Source: Candidatus Epulonipiscium sp. (GTDB lineage Bacteria > Bacillota > Clostridia > Lachnospirales > Defluviitaleaceae). From it: a stretch of DNA of 36,115 nucleotides. Shown in pieces: positions 15,682 through 24,252 of the stretch (position 1 is its first letter; the number at the start of each line of letters is the position of its first letter). The stretch is from NCBI GenBank assembly GCA_012521175.1, contig JAAYMW010000154.1, forward strand, positions 1 to 36,115. Direction: 5' to 3'. The notes below the pieces were generated by a model. The model searched no databases, was not told the origin of the DNA, and saw nothing but the letters and a program-made list of their open reading frames with translations. Made by a program: the position numbers and the translations under genes.

Positions 15682-17598
15682 ATGATTCTGGCATGTAAAG
15701 ATATCACCAAGACTTTTGGAACGGATATCATACTTAAAAATATTACCTTTCAAATAGAAGAAAAAGAAAAAGTGGCTCTTGTCGGAGTGAATGGTGCAGG
15801 TAAATCCACCTTATTTAAAATTCTGGCTGGAGAACTCTCTTATGACGGCGGTGAAATTTTTAAAGCTAAAGACACCACTATAGGCTATCTTTCTCAAAAC
15901 ATGGAAATCAATACGGATAACTCCATTCTGGATGAAATGTTGACTGTTTTCTCCGAACTAATTGAATTAGAAGCTTCTATTCGTCTTCTTGAGAAAGAAA
16001 TGAGTGCCCATCAAAGAGAAAATCTCTCTCAGCTTATGAATCAGTATTCTCTCCTCCAACAGGAATTCGAGCAAAAAAACGGCTATGGATTCAGAAGTCA
16101 AATTAAAGGCGTATTAAAAGGCTTGGGTTTTAATGAGAATGAATTTAACAAACCTGTTAATGTACTCTCTGGAGGACAGAAAACCCGCCTTGCCCTGGCG
16201 AAACTTCTATTATCCAATCCTTCTGTTTTATTACTGGATGAACCTACCAATCATTTAGATATCAGTGCCATTGAATGGCTGGAGGATTTCTTAAAAAGCT
16301 ATTCCGGTACGGTAATGATCATCTCCCATGACAGATATTTTCTGGACCGCATTGTTTCTAAAGTCATTGAAATAGAAAACACTAAATCCTCTGTATACAA
16401 TGGAAACTATTCATTTTATGCAAAACAGAAGCAAATCAACCGCGAAATACAAATGAATCACTATCTGGCACAACAGAAAGAAATAAAGCGCCAGGAAGAA
16501 GTAATCCAGACCCTTCGCTCTTTTAATCGTGAAAAGTCTATAAAAAGAGCTAAAAGTCGTGAAAAAGCCTTAGAAAAAATAGAAAGAATTGAACGTCCGG
16601 AAGCGCTTCCTTCTTCCATGAAACTTACTTTAAAACCAAAAATACAAAGTGGCAATGATGTTTTGCATGTAGAAAACCTATCCAAATCTTTTGGCAACCA
16701 CAAACTCTTTGAAAATGTTTCCTTTGATTTAAAAAGAGGCGAAAAAATCGCTCTTATCGGCCCAAATGGCGTAGGTAAAACCACACTTTTTCGTATATTA
16801 TTAGATCAAATTGCTCCGGATAAAGGATTCTTTCGTCTGGGTACCAATGTAAAAATAGGTTATTATGATCAGGAGCATCAAACTATATCTTCCAACAAAA
16901 CTATTATTGACGAAATATCGGACACTTATCCAAATTTAACTCTTGGGGAAATAAGAAATATTCTTGCTGCTTTCTTGTTCACCGGGGATGATGTTTTTAA
17001 AGAAATCTCCAGCTTAAGTGGCGGTGAAAAGGGAAGAGTGGCTTTAGCCAAAATCATGCTCTCAGAAGGAAATTTCCTACTTCTGGACGAACCAACAAAC
17101 CATCTGGACCTTTTATCAAAAGAAGTCCTGGAAGATGCTTTAAATAACTATCAGGGAACCGTACTGTATATTTCCCATGACCGTTATTTTATCAATCGAA
17201 CAGCAACGAAGGTCTTGGAACTTACCCCTTATGGCATAAAAGAGTATCTCGGCAATTACGATTATTATATTGAAAAAAGAAATCAAATACAATTCAATTC
17301 AATGGAAAAAGAGCTTCCCTCTGCAGAAAAACTCTCTTCTTCAAAAGAAGAATGGCTTAAAAGGAAAGAAGAACAGGCACAACAAAGAAAACTTCAGGGA
17401 AGCATTGAAAAAATTGAAAATCAAATCCATGAAACAGAAAATCAAATAGAAGAAATCAATCAACAATTATGCCTGGAAGAAGTCTATACAAATCCTGAAA
17501 AGTCTCAAGAAATACTTAATATGAAAACTCAGCTGGAAGAAGAGTTAGAACGCCTTTATGAACAATGGGAAGAACTTCAATCTTTGGTGGGGATATAG
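15682..17598 (+). CDS. ABC-F family ATPase (YdiF-like)
   Basis: A 638-residue soluble protein with two ABC domains and no membrane segment, so it belongs to the ribosome-associated ABC-F group rather than to transporters. Walker A motifs are GVNGAGKST (35-43) and GPNGVGKTT; signatures are LSGGQKTR and LSGGEKGR; both Walker B motifs read LLLDEPTNHLD. An inter-domain linker rich in Lys/Arg/Glu and a C-terminal coiled coil (~560-635) match the YdiF/Uup type. Whether it protects against antibiotics or aids translation cannot be told. The track begins at a TTG, but GAGGTGA before the ATG seven codons later fixes the start. Divergent from rex. Confidence 0.93.
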   Translation: MILACKDITKTFGTDIILKNITFQIEEKEKVALVGVNGAGKSTLFKILAGELSYDGGEIFKAKDTTIGYLSQNMEINTDNSILDEMLTVFSELIELEASIRLLEKEMSAHQRENLSQLMNQYSLLQQEFEQKNGYGFRSQIKGVLKGLGFNENEFNKPVNVLSGGQKTRLALAKLLLSNPSVLLLDEPTNHLDISAIEWLEDFLKSYSGTVMIISHDRYFLDRIVSKVIEIENTKSSVYNGNYSFYAKQKQINREIQMNHYLAQQKEIKRQEEVIQTLRSFNREKSIKRAKSREKALEKIERIERPEALPSSMKLTLKPKIQSGNDVLHVENLSKSFGNHKLFENVSFDLKRGEKIALIGPNGVGKTTLFRILLDQIAPDKGFFRLGTNVKIGYYDQEHQTISSNKTIIDEISDTYPNLTLGEIRNILAAFLFTGDDVFKEISSLSGGEKGRVALAKIMLSEGNFLLLDEPTNHLDLLSKEVLEDALNNYQGTVLYISHDRYFINRTATKVLELTPYGIKEYLGNYDYYIEKRNQIQFNSMEKELPSAEKLSSSKEEWLKRKEEQAQQRKLQGSIEKIENQIHETENQIEEINQQLCLEEVYTNPEKSQEILNMKTQLEEELERLYEQWEELQSLVGI

Positions 17599-17625
17599 AT
17601 TATTGTTTCATATATAAACGACAAA

Positions 17626-17665
17626 AACGAGTCAAAATTGAGTTGCACTTCAATTTTGACTCGTT
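17626..17665. terminator. Bidirectional terminator after the ABC-F gene
   Basis: A perfect 16-bp stem (AACGAGTCAAAATTGA with its complement) and an 8-nt loop, with T-runs on both sides, between the convergent ABC-F and response regulator genes. Confidence 0.92.
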
Positions 17666-17683
17666 CTATTTTTGTATGTTCCC

Positions 17684-18424
17684 TTATTTATTTTTATATT
17701 GTTTTATAAAATCAGAGTACGTTTGATTCGTATATTTTTTAAAACATTTCCCAAAATAATTAGGATCGGGAATGCCAACCATTTTGGCTGTCATATACAT
17801 TAGCATCCCCTGTTTTGCATAAGCCATCGCTTGTTCCATTCTACATTCCGTAAGATAATCGATTAAGTTTTTTCCGGTTTCTGTTTTAAACAATCGACTT
17901 AAATAACTGGAGTTAAACCCGAAGGTTTGTGCAATGGATGTTAAGTTTAAATCCGGCTGGGTATAATTTTTATGAATGTATTCTTTAATCTTACAAATGG
18001 TATCATTCCCTTGTACAACGACTTCATTTTCTTCTTTCTTCGGCTGTTTTGCATCCAGTTTTTTAATGATCTTTTCCAAAGTTTCTTTAATATCCGCACG
18101 TACTATAGGTTTTAATAAATATTCACATACACCGATTCCAATACATTCTCTTGCATATTCAAAATCACTAAATGCAGTTAAAATAACAATTTTTAAATCA
18201 GGGTAGCGCTGAATGGCTAGTTTTGAAAATTCTATTCCATCCATAAAAGGCATTTTAATATCTACAAATGCAATATCCGGCTTGATGTCATCAATAATAT
18301 TAATGGCTTCAATACCACTTGCCGCCTCTCCGGCTATTTCTAATCCCAATTCTCCCCATTGGATAGCATGTTTCAATAGATTTCTAAGGGATTTTTCATC
18401 ATCTATAATCATTACCTTATACAT
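17684..18424 (-). CDS. AraC-type response regulator (YesN-like)
   Basis: A 246-residue regulator with a CheY-like receiver (1-125) and a C-terminal AraC-type double helix-turn-helix (~145-246). The acidic pocket is Asp8/Asp9, the phosphate acceptor is Asp55 in FVDIKMP, and the switch residues are Thr83 and Lys105 (LLKP). The DNA-binding part reads SSYLSRLFKTETGKN and MVGIPDPNYFGKCFKKYT. Members paired with YesM-type kinases usually activate a neighbouring sugar ABC transporter, here the binding protein-permease-GH3 genes. It follows the kinase gene by 11 bp. Confidence 0.94.
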   Translation of the reverse strand: MYKVMIIDDEKSLRNLLKHAIQWGELGLEIAGEAASGIEAINIIDDIKPDIAFVDIKMPFMDGIEFSKLAIQRYPDLKIVILTAFSDFEYARECIGIGVCEYLLKPIVRADIKETLEKIIKKLDAKQPKKEENEVVVQGNDTICKIKEYIHKNYTQPDLNLTSIAQTFGFNSSYLSRLFKTETGKNLIDYLTECRMEQAMAYAKQGMLMYMTAKMVGIPDPNYFGKCFKKYTNQTYSDFIKQYKNK

Positions 18425-18435
18425 CTACAGCCCCC

Positions 18436-20169
18436 CTATAATGGGATTTTAATATCTACTTCACAATATTCCCCTTCTTCGCTCCTGATCTCAAAAACAT
18501 CATCCGTGTCGTAGTAATACCGGATACGTTCGATTGTACCCTTTAATCCGAAACTCTTATTATTATTCTCATTCATCAGAAATTCTATTTGTTCTGGATT
18601 CATACCAACTCCAGTATCATAAACAACGATATGCACCCACTGATCTTTTTCGTAAACGGATACTTTTATAATACCTTTCTCCCCTTTTAATCGTACGCCA
18701 TGGTATAAACTATTTTCTACCAAAGGTTGTAAAATTAATTTCGGTATTTTAATATCCAGTAAATCCTCTTGTAAATCGTACTCATCCTCAAAGACGTCCT
18801 CATACCTTAATTTCTGAAGCTTTAAATAGTCTTTTACAATTGCTACTTCTTCTCTAATGGTGATTTCCTTACTGCCTTTGCTTAAAAATCTTCTGTAGAA
18901 GTTTCCCAGGGTTTCGATGGCATCATAAACTTCATCCGCAGAATTTTGGAGTGCGAGGTCCGCTATAGTGCCTAAAGTATTATATAGAAAGTGGGGATTG
19001 ATTTGCTCACGGAGAACTTCTAGTTCTGCTTTTTGCATTGCCTTTTCTTTCTCCAATAATTCATCAATTAAACGATTAATTTCAATCAATTTGTTGTTCT
19101 TAATATTTTTTAAATATCCTATCCCAAGATTGGACAAACGTAGATTTCCCCTTTTATTCCAACCCAATTTTAAGATATCCATATATTGAACTAATTTTTC
19201 AATTGGATTGGTAATATATACTGAAATAAAGATTCCAATGATAATTAAACATATTACAGTTAAGGAAATAATAATGGTGATCACCATAATTGCCTGAGAA
19301 GAAAGATATTTATTAAAAGACAAAAACTCGATTTTTGCTATGGTAAAAGGCGTATTGGGAACCTGAAAATAGGATAATATTTTAGTGCTAAAAAATCCTT
19401 CTATGGCAACTTGTTCAAATCTATTTTGATTGATTTCTATTTCTTGAAACTCTTTTACGTTTTCTTCCCCCAACAGAACATTTCCTTTATCATCATAATA
19501 ACAAAAACGCCTGTCATTACTTGTCATATCTTTAAAAGAATTTCTTAGAATATCTGTCGTTAAATTGATAGCGATTAAGCCAATTGGCTTCTGCGTATCC
19601 ATGTCATTGATAAGACGAATAAAGGATATAATAGGTTCTCCAGATTTAGTTTTAAAAGCACCGTCTCCATTGACTCTTATAACATATAACCCGGATTTTT
19701 CTATGATTTCTTCTTGAAATTTTGGATGATGGATAATGTTCGTATTGATATAAGTAACTTCTTTACCGATATTAATATAATTTTTGTCTAATCTAAATAC
19801 ATAAATTGAAGATACATAATTAAACGTATTGCTAATGTCATACATTGCCATCATTGCACTTTGAGTGAGTCTCGGATAATTCCCCACATCATCTTTTAAG
19901 TAATTGACTACCGCATGATTAGTCATAATCAGTTGGCTCATAGTGCTCACAGCACCAAACTCAATATTGAGATTATTTCCAATAGAAACCATGGAATGAT
20001 AGTTGTTGTCTTTCATATAATCCACCATATTTCTTTTTATGAAAAAAGAATAGATAAGAAAAAATATAGTGATATATGAAATACTTAACATGATAAATAA
20101 AAATCTTACTTTTTCCTTTAGTGTTTTGGAATAGAACCATATTTTTATTTTTTCTATTAAATCTTTCAT
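18436..20169 (-). CDS. Membrane sensor histidine kinase (YesM-like)
   Basis: A 577-residue kinase of the His_kinase (LytS/YesM) family. It has a membrane helix at ~23-44, a large extracytoplasmic sensor (~45-290, Cache-like), a second helix at ~293-318, a HAMP-like linker and the kinase core. The phosphorylated His is in INPHFLYNT (His393), and the ATP lid has YDTGVGMN. The neighbours suggest it senses an oligosaccharide or a sugar-loaded binding protein at the membrane. It is co-transcribed with the response regulator from its own promoter. Confidence 0.93.
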   Translation of the reverse strand: MKDLIEKIKIWFYSKTLKEKVRFLFIMLSISYITIFFLIYSFFIKRNMVDYMKDNNYHSMVSIGNNLNIEFGAVSTMSQLIMTNHAVVNYLKDDVGNYPRLTQSAMMAMYDISNTFNYVSSIYVFRLDKNYINIGKEVTYINTNIIHHPKFQEEIIEKSGLYVIRVNGDGAFKTKSGEPIISFIRLINDMDTQKPIGLIAINLTTDILRNSFKDMTSNDRRFCYYDDKGNVLLGEENVKEFQEIEINQNRFEQVAIEGFFSTKILSYFQVPNTPFTIAKIEFLSFNKYLSSQAIMVITIIISLTVICLIIIGIFISVYITNPIEKLVQYMDILKLGWNKRGNLRLSNLGIGYLKNIKNNKLIEINRLIDELLEKEKAMQKAELEVLREQINPHFLYNTLGTIADLALQNSADEVYDAIETLGNFYRRFLSKGSKEITIREEVAIVKDYLKLQKLRYEDVFEDEYDLQEDLLDIKIPKLILQPLVENSLYHGVRLKGEKGIIKVSVYEKDQWVHIVVYDTGVGMNPEQIEFLMNENNNKSFGLKGTIERIRYYYDTDDVFEIRSEEGEYCEVDIKIPL

Positions 20170-20248
20170 AGTTTCTATTGGAGACCTTTCTAAAAATATT
20201 TTTACATCTTATCAGGCCAATTTGAAGATCTATTACCGATATTTAATT

Positions 20249-20277
20249 ATTATAAAGCAAATCAATGTACTATTCAA
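20249..20277 (-). promoter_or_regulatory. Promoter of the kinase-regulator pair
   Basis: On the minus strand TTGAAT (20277-20272), 17 nt and TATAAT (20254-20249) form a good vegetative promoter, so the two-component genes need not depend on the sugar operon. Right next to the -35 box lies the 10-bp palindrome AAAGCGCTTT (20279-20288), which resembles the core of a catabolite-responsive element. Confidence 0.72.
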
Positions 20278-20298
20278 GAAAGCGCTTTACTCAACACT

Positions 20299-22407
20299 TT
20301 AGAGTCTTATAGGAACAATAACAGGTTCTTTTTTAGTTAACTCGATGCTTCTCTCATCCGCTCCTGAAACACCGATATATAAGATAAACTTTTTGCTATC
20401 TAAAATTCTTTCTCCTTCATCATTAACAACCTTTAATGCCTCAAAAGGAATCGTCATATGGATTTCTTTTGCTTCTCCAGGATTTAGGAAAATTCTCTTA
20501 AAGCCACACAAACTGGTATTTCTCACTGCATATTGAGATTCTTCATCTTTAATATAAACTTGTATAACGTCTTCTGTCCCAACTTTTCCTCTGTTCTTTG
20601 CCGACACCTTTATTTTTATATCTTCATTGAGTTTTACCTCTTCTTCTAAAACTGCATCCGTACAAATAACGTCACCATAAGTTAGGCCGTATCCAAATGG
20701 ATATAATGGTTTTTCTTCAATATAACGATAAGTTCTGTTTCTCATGGAGTAATCCGTAAAATCCGGTAAATTATCAAGGGATGCATAAAAGGTTATAGGC
20801 AATTTCCCTGATGGAGAAGTCTTGCCAAAGAGTATATCTGCTATTGCCTTTCCTCCTCTTGCTCCCGGATACCAGCCCATTAAAATGCCATTACAATGTT
20901 CCTCGGCATAACTTAAATTAAGTGCACTTCCAGCGAGAATACACAGAATAACAGGCTTTCCTACTGCCACGATTTTCTCTAAAAGTTTTCTTTGCACTTC
21001 CGGCAATTCTAAATCTTTCTTATCTCCTGATCCTACATTATTGCCCTCGTCCAACTCTTCTCCTTCTATGGTTTCATCCAATCCAAGGCATAAGATCACG
21101 ATATCACTGTGTTCAGCAACGGTTACTGCTTCCATCAGTCTGTCATGGGCGTATGCCAAAGGTTCCGTTCTGTCTTTTACCAGTTCGCAACCCTTGGAGT
21201 ATAGAACTCTTACCTCATCTCCTACTTCGTCCTGAATCCCTTCTAAGACGGTAATGTATCTGGAGGATGTACCATAGTAATTTCCTTTTAATGCGAGTCT
21301 GCTGTTGGCATTAGGTCCAATGACACCGATGGTTTTAACTTTGCTTTTATCGATTGGCAAAATACCATCATTCTTTAAGAGCACTACGCTCTTTCTTGTC
21401 GCTTCAACGGCTAATTCTATATGTTCTTTGCATTCTACCACTTCATAAGGAATATTATCGAATTCACTGCCTTCAAATAAACCTAATTTAAATCTTGTTG
21501 TAAATAATCTTTCTGCCGCCCGTGTAATATGTTCTTCTGTGATAAGGCCTTCTTGTAAAGCCTGAAGTAAAACAAGATACATGTTTCCACAGTTTAAATC
21601 ACATCCTGCATCAATCGCTAAAGCTGCAGACTCCTGGGGTGTACTGGTTACCATATGATGCATATGAAAATCTTTAATCGCCCAACAGTCCGATACAACA
21701 TGACCGTCAAAACCCCATTTGTTTCTTAAAATATCCCGTAGAAGAAAATAACTTCCACAGCAAGGTTCTCCATTGGTTCTATTATACGCCCCCATAACGG
21801 CCTCTACTTTTCCTTCTTTAACACAGGCTTCAAAAGCCGGGAGATAAGTTTCCCATAAATCTTTTGGGCTAACCTCTGCATTAAATTCATGGCGTAAATC
21901 TTCGGGACCACTGTGTACTGCAAAATGTTTCGCACAGGCAGCAGATTTTAATACTTCTCCTTCTCCCTGAAGTCCTTTTATAAAGGCAACGCCTAATCTG
22001 GCAGACAGAAAGGGATCTTCACCATAGGTTTCATGGCCTCTGCCCCAGCGGGGATCGCGAAAAATATTGACATTCGGAGACCAGAAGGTTAAGCCTTTAT
22101 AGATGTCTCTGTCTTCATGCTTTGAACTTTCATTATACTTTGCTCTGCCTTCTTCTGCGATGGTATCTGCAACTTTTGTTAAAAACTCTTCATCAAATAT
22201 CGCTGCAAGACCAATCGCCTGAGGGAAACTGGTAGCTGTTCCTGCCCGAGCAACTCCATGAAGGGCTTCATTCCACCAGTTATAAGCTGGGATGCCTAGT
22301 CGTTTTATTGCTGGAGAATTATATGTTAATTGACTTGCCTTCTCTTCTAAAGTCATTTGAGCTACAAGTTCTTTTGCTTTCTTTTTGCATAATTCATGAA
22401 AATTCAT
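20299..22407 (-). CDS. Glycoside hydrolase family 3 (beta-glucosidase / beta-xylosidase-like)
   Basis: A 702-residue GH3 enzyme that removes terminal beta-linked sugars from oligosaccharides. The N-terminal barrel has NEALHGVAR, FRDPRWGRGHETYGEDP (116-131), KHFAVHSGPE and MGAYNRTNGEP. The nucleophile is Asp240 in HVVSDCWAI. The alpha/beta sandwich domain and a C-terminal Fn3-like domain (~600-690) follow. VSDCWAI and the RWGRGHETYGED form are more like the xylosidase/arabinosidase branch than classic beta-glucosidases, but specificity is not certain. There is no signal peptide, so it acts inside the cell on sugars imported by the adjacent ABC system. It lies 12 bp after the permease gene, and no terminator separates it from the kinase. 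Confidence 0.92.
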   Translation of the reverse strand: MNFHELCKKKAKELVAQMTLEEKASQLTYNSPAIKRLGIPAYNWWNEALHGVARAGTATSFPQAIGLAAIFDEEFLTKVADTIAEEGRAKYNESSKHEDRDIYKGLTFWSPNVNIFRDPRWGRGHETYGEDPFLSARLGVAFIKGLQGEGEVLKSAACAKHFAVHSGPEDLRHEFNAEVSPKDLWETYLPAFEACVKEGKVEAVMGAYNRTNGEPCCGSYFLLRDILRNKWGFDGHVVSDCWAIKDFHMHHMVTSTPQESAALAIDAGCDLNCGNMYLVLLQALQEGLITEEHITRAAERLFTTRFKLGLFEGSEFDNIPYEVVECKEHIELAVEATRKSVVLLKNDGILPIDKSKVKTIGVIGPNANSRLALKGNYYGTSSRYITVLEGIQDEVGDEVRVLYSKGCELVKDRTEPLAYAHDRLMEAVTVAEHSDIVILCLGLDETIEGEELDEGNNVGSGDKKDLELPEVQRKLLEKIVAVGKPVILCILAGSALNLSYAEEHCNGILMGWYPGARGGKAIADILFGKTSPSGKLPITFYASLDNLPDFTDYSMRNRTYRYIEEKPLYPFGYGLTYGDVICTDAVLEEEVKLNEDIKIKVSAKNRGKVGTEDVIQVYIKDEESQYAVRNTSLCGFKRIFLNPGEAKEIHMTIPFEALKVVNDEGERILDSKKFILYIGVSGADERSIELTKKEPVIVPIRL

Positions 22408-22419
22408 TGTTCTCCTCCT

Positions 22420-23259
22420 CTAACCTTTAATTGCTCCTGCCATTAGACTTTGTTGTATCTTTTTGCTCATAAAGCTGTAGGCTATCATTGTTGGGAAAGT
22501 CGCAATAACTAAAGCCGCTCCAATAGGACCCCAATCGGTTGTATAAGAACCGGATAAGGTTTGAATACCGACAGATAATGTTCTAAACTTTGAGTCACTA
22601 ATAAAAATAACTGCAAACATAAGCTCGTTCCATGCCTGTAAGAAAGTGAAAATAGCAATAGTGGATAGGGCAGGTTTCATAAGGGGCAAAATAATTCTAA
22701 AAAAGATGCCAAATACACCGGCTCCATCAATACATGCCGATTCTTCCAGTTCTTTTGGTATATTTTGAATAAATCCACTGCAAATTAAAATTGCCATAGC
22801 CAGGGCAAATGCTGTATAAGGTACAATTAAGGCCTGATAGGAATTGGTCATTTTCAAATTACGTAAAATGATAAATATCGGTAATATAGCTGCATGAATA
22901 GGCACAGTAAGCCCTAACATAAAGATACTGTTAACTAAATCTCTTCCTTTCCATATCAGTCTGTTTAAGGCATAACTGGCCATTAGAGCAAACACGGTTG
23001 TAAAAACAATCGTAAGGCCTGTCACAATAATACTATTTATAAAGTATAAGCCCATATTCCCTGTAGTTAAAGCAGCTGTATAGTTAGACCATAACCAATT
23101 ACGTGGAAGTCCGATAACATTTTCACCGAAAATTTCTCTATTATCTTTAAGGGAAAAGGTAAACATCCAATACAAAGGGAAAAGGTTGATAAGCGCCCAT
23201 ATTATTAATATGGTATACGTTATAGTACTTTTTAATTTTGCTGTTAAAGAATTTTCCAT
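22420..23259 (-). CDS. Carbohydrate ABC transporter permease (MalG type)
   Basis: A 279-residue inner-membrane subunit of a CUT1 sugar importer, with six predicted helices. The EAA coupling loop reads EESACIDGAGVFGIFFRIILPLMKP. LIMGAIKG-like ending (QQSLMAGAIKG) is the typical MalG C-terminus. The ATG directly adjoins the stop of the partner permease, with GAGGTGG in that gene's last codons. No ATPase gene is in the cluster, so a shared MsmK-type ATPase elsewhere probably powers it. Confidence 0.94.
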   Translation of the reverse strand: MENSLTAKLKSTITYTILIIWALINLFPLYWMFTFSLKDNREIFGENVIGLPRNWLWSNYTAALTTGNMGLYFINSIIVTGLTIVFTTVFALMASYALNRLIWKGRDLVNSIFMLGLTVPIHAAILPIFIILRNLKMTNSYQALIVPYTAFALAMAILICSGFIQNIPKELEESACIDGAGVFGIFFRIILPLMKPALSTIAIFTFLQAWNELMFAVIFISDSKFRTLSVGIQTLSGSYTTDWGPIGAALVIATFPTMIAYSFMSKKIQQSLMAGAIKG

Positions 23260-24141
23260 CTAGTCCACCTCTGCTTTAAAGAATTTCTGAATCGTTATGG
23301 CAAAGAAGAAGCACAAGAAAATAATAAATATTGCAATAGCACTGCCAAGTCCATATAAATTACGGTCAAAAATCATAGATACCATCAGTGTACTTGGTAC
23401 TTCACTGGCATGGGCAGGTCCACCGTTGGTTAAAACATAGATTAAGTCAAACGCTTTTAAAGAACCAGTAACCGCAAAGATTACAGAAATTTTTATAACC
23501 GGCTTAAGAATCGGAATAATAATATGCCGTGCAATCTGCCATTCTGTTGCACCATCAATCTTTGCTGCTTCCCTAAATTCAGGAGAAATCGATTTGATTC
23601 CTGCATACATAAGAAGCATATGGTATCCCACATACTGCCATAAAATCGGAATAAACACGGAAAGCAATGCCGTTTTTTGATTTCCTAACCAGGGCTTCGC
23701 CAAATGATCCAGTCCCATGGCTCTTAAGGCCACGTTCACAATTCCATAGTCAGGATTATATATTTTCATCCATAATTGTCCTATTACGACCGTTGAAATT
23801 AATACAGGAATAAAAAAGACAGAAACAAAAAATCTTTCACCTTTAACTCCTTTAGACAGGAGCAAAGCCAGGCCCAGGGATATAGGGAGCTGTATAAATA
23901 CGGATAATACTGCAAGTATCAGAGCATTGCCTATGGTTTTCGGGAATCCTACTGACTTGCTTGTAAATAAATCCATGTAATTTTTAAGCCCTATAAACAC
24001 TCCTTTGTTAATCCCATCCCATTTTAATAAGCTGTAATAGGACGACATAAAGATGGGTAATATGATGATGGCTGTAAATAATAGGGCTGCGGGGAAAATA
24101 AATAAAAAAATGGCTAATTTATTTTTTCTTACAGAATCCAT
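23260..24141 (-). CDS. Carbohydrate ABC transporter permease (MalF type)
   Basis: A 293-residue permease with six helices, partner of the MalG-type subunit downstream. The coupling loop is REAAKIDGATEWQIARHIIIPILKP, and the LTNGGPAHASEVPSTLM loop is typical of CUT1 MalF-like subunits that import di- or oligosaccharides. AGGAGG lies six bases before the ATG. It is separated from the binding protein gene by a stable hairpin that probably lowers its expression relative to the binding protein. Confidence 0.94.
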   Translation of the reverse strand: MDSVRKNKLAIFLFIFPAALLFTAIIILPIFMSSYYSLLKWDGINKGVFIGLKNYMDLFTSKSVGFPKTIGNALILAVLSVFIQLPISLGLALLLSKGVKGERFFVSVFFIPVLISTVVIGQLWMKIYNPDYGIVNVALRAMGLDHLAKPWLGNQKTALLSVFIPILWQYVGYHMLLMYAGIKSISPEFREAAKIDGATEWQIARHIIIPILKPVIKISVIFAVTGSLKAFDLIYVLTNGGPAHASEVPSTLMVSMIFDRNLYGLGSAIAIFIIFLCFFFAITIQKFFKAEVD

Positions 24142-24187
24142 TTTCTGCCTCCTTCTAAGATGCCTTATTTAAAAAGAATAAAAGAAC

Positions 24188-24241
24188 GAAAACCTTTCTA
24201 AACAAATACTGAAGAACTATGCATTTGCTAGAAAGGTTTTC
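24188..24241 (-). terminator. Intercistronic hairpin between binding protein and permease genes
   Basis: A perfect 13-bp stem (GAAAACCTTTCTA with its complement), extended by five more pairs past a small bulge, around a 15-nt loop. The flanking minus-strand sequence is U-rich but interrupted. It fits a leaky terminator or 3'-end stabiliser that gives excess binding protein. Confidence 0.7.
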
Positions 24242-24252
24242 TATTTTACCTA

